A stretch of 6,481 nucleotides of DNA from Chitinophagaceae bacterium (GTDB lineage Bacteria; Bacteroidota; Bacteroidia; Chitinophagales; Chitinophagaceae): positions 1 to 6,481 of the forward strand of contig CANHLV010000112.1 in the NCBI GenBank assembly GCA_947461495.1. The letters run 5' to 3'. A program made the position numbers and the translations under genes. This document shows positions 5,901 through 6,481 of the stretch, piece after piece (position 1 is the first letter of the stretch; every line of letters begins with the position of its first letter). The notes below the pieces were generated by a model. That model made no database searches. It was not told the DNA's origin and saw only the letters and a program-made list of their open reading frames with translations.

Positions 5901-5935
5901 ACCAAACAACAAACACCAAACACCAAACAACAAAC
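5901..5935 (+). repeat. 7-bp tandem array of ACCAAAC/AACAAAC
   Basis: Five contiguous 7-base units alternate between ACCAAAC (5901, 5915, 5922) and AACAAAC (5908, 5929). The array ends one base before the stop codon of the minus-strand UspA-domain gene. No intrinsic terminator is visible in the spacer for either convergent gene. Confidence 0.75.
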
Positions 5936-5936
5936 G

Positions 5937-6481
5937 TTATTTCACAATAAACACCGGTATACTCACTTCATGCCTTACCTTATCAATCGTAGTGCCATAA
6001 ATAAAATCTTTGATGCCTTTATGGCCATGAGCTCCAATAACCAGCAAATCTGCTTGCTCTTCTTTAATGATTTTGATGAGCGCTGTTGATCTTTCTTTAA
6101 AACCTAAAATACCTTTTACTTTGTATCCTTTGTCTTGCATTTGTTTAACGATTAAGGATAGACGCTCTCTATCTTTGTCCGTTTCATAATCTGCAGTATT
6201 GTCTCCATGTAGTTTTGCTGCCGGACTTTCAACAATATGAATTAAAATGAATTCTTTGTTATTGCCAGCTTGGCTAATAGCTCCTGAAATTAATTTGAAA
6301 TCATTATCACTAAAATCAAGTGCCACAGCGATTTTGTTGTACTCAGGAATGTGGAATTCATTCTTTGATGGCACTTCAGGATGCATTTCTATTGAAGCCG
6401 CTAAATGATTCTTCTTGAAAATGGGAAATAGTAAAATATAAATTAAAAGTACTGTAAATAGAAGTAAAGCAAGAATCACAA
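5937..6481 (-). CDS. Membrane protein with C-terminal UspA domain, probable Nramp-type metal transporter (5'-truncated)
   Basis: Only the last 181 codons are in the window; the frame is open to the right edge, so the true start lies beyond it and a GTG at 6479 should not be taken as the start. The visible part begins with one hydrophobic helix (about residues 1-20, counted from that GTG) ending in FKK, then a linker, then a complete universal stress protein domain from about residue 47 to the end. That domain starts KIAVALDFS and holds the ATP-binding pattern G-x2-G-x9-G-T (G149, G152, G162, T163). Bacteroidota encode Nramp/MntH-like Mn/Fe transporters with just such a C-terminal UspA domain, and the HIVES...ETDKDRERL and VRHEVSIPVFIV stretches recall them from memory. 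The role is thus probably proton-coupled divalent metal uptake with a nucleotide-sensing tail. Another UspA-tailed transporter, or a membrane-anchored UspA protein, remains possible. Confidence 0.6.
   Translation of the reverse strand, partial: VILALLLFTVLLIYILLFPIFKKNHLAASIEMHPEVPSKNEFHIPEYNKIAVALDFSDNDFKLISGAISQAGNNKEFILIHIVESPAAKLHGDNTADYETDKDRERLSLIVKQMQDKGYKVKGILGFKERSTALIKIIKEEQADLLVIGAHGHKGIKDFIYGTTIDKVRHEVSIPVFIVK

Overview
The window comes from an AT-rich bacterium, most likely a member of the Bacteroidota. Three things point there: the leaders of all complete genes are A-rich with no Shine-Dalgarno sequence, the long spacers are packed with short interspersed and tandem repeats of the kind common in environmental Bacteroidota genomes, and the proteins look like Bacteroidota transporters. 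This placement is an inference from style, not from a marker gene. No rRNA, tRNA, CRISPR array, transposase or phage gene is visible.

Layout. Bases 1-529 hold no convincing gene. They contain a tandem pair of strong hairpins (the second with a T-tract, so terminator-like), ten copies of CACGAA on one strand, a C/G-rich element with four G-runs, and a 19-bp-stem bidirectional terminator at 465-509. An APC-family amino acid permease lies on the minus strand (530-2008). A 151-bp spacer separates it from a divergent GltP-like dicarboxylate/amino acid:cation symporter (2160-3425). Then come a DedA-family membrane protein (3628-4305) and an MFS transporter (4548-5783), both on the plus strand. The minus-strand end of a membrane protein with a C-terminal UspA domain runs off the right edge (5937-6481); it is probably an Nramp-type metal transporter.

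How the genes relate. All five are integral membrane proteins, four of them probable solute transporters. The divergent pair would both import amino acids and may share control from the spacer between them. The others are separated by 153-242 bp of repeat-rich DNA and do not look like an operon, so the neighbourhood is better read as a set of single-gene units than as one pathway.

The most unusual material is between the genes. Almost every spacer is a mosaic of different small repeats: 7-, 9-, 14- and 51-bp tandem arrays, hairpins and C/G-rich elements. Two arrays begin at, or just before, the stop codon of the preceding gene. I found no convincing evidence of a new multi-gene system; the points worth following up are the repeats, a possible G-quadruplex, the metal-transporter/UspA fusion, and the coupling-ion residues of the GltP-like protein.
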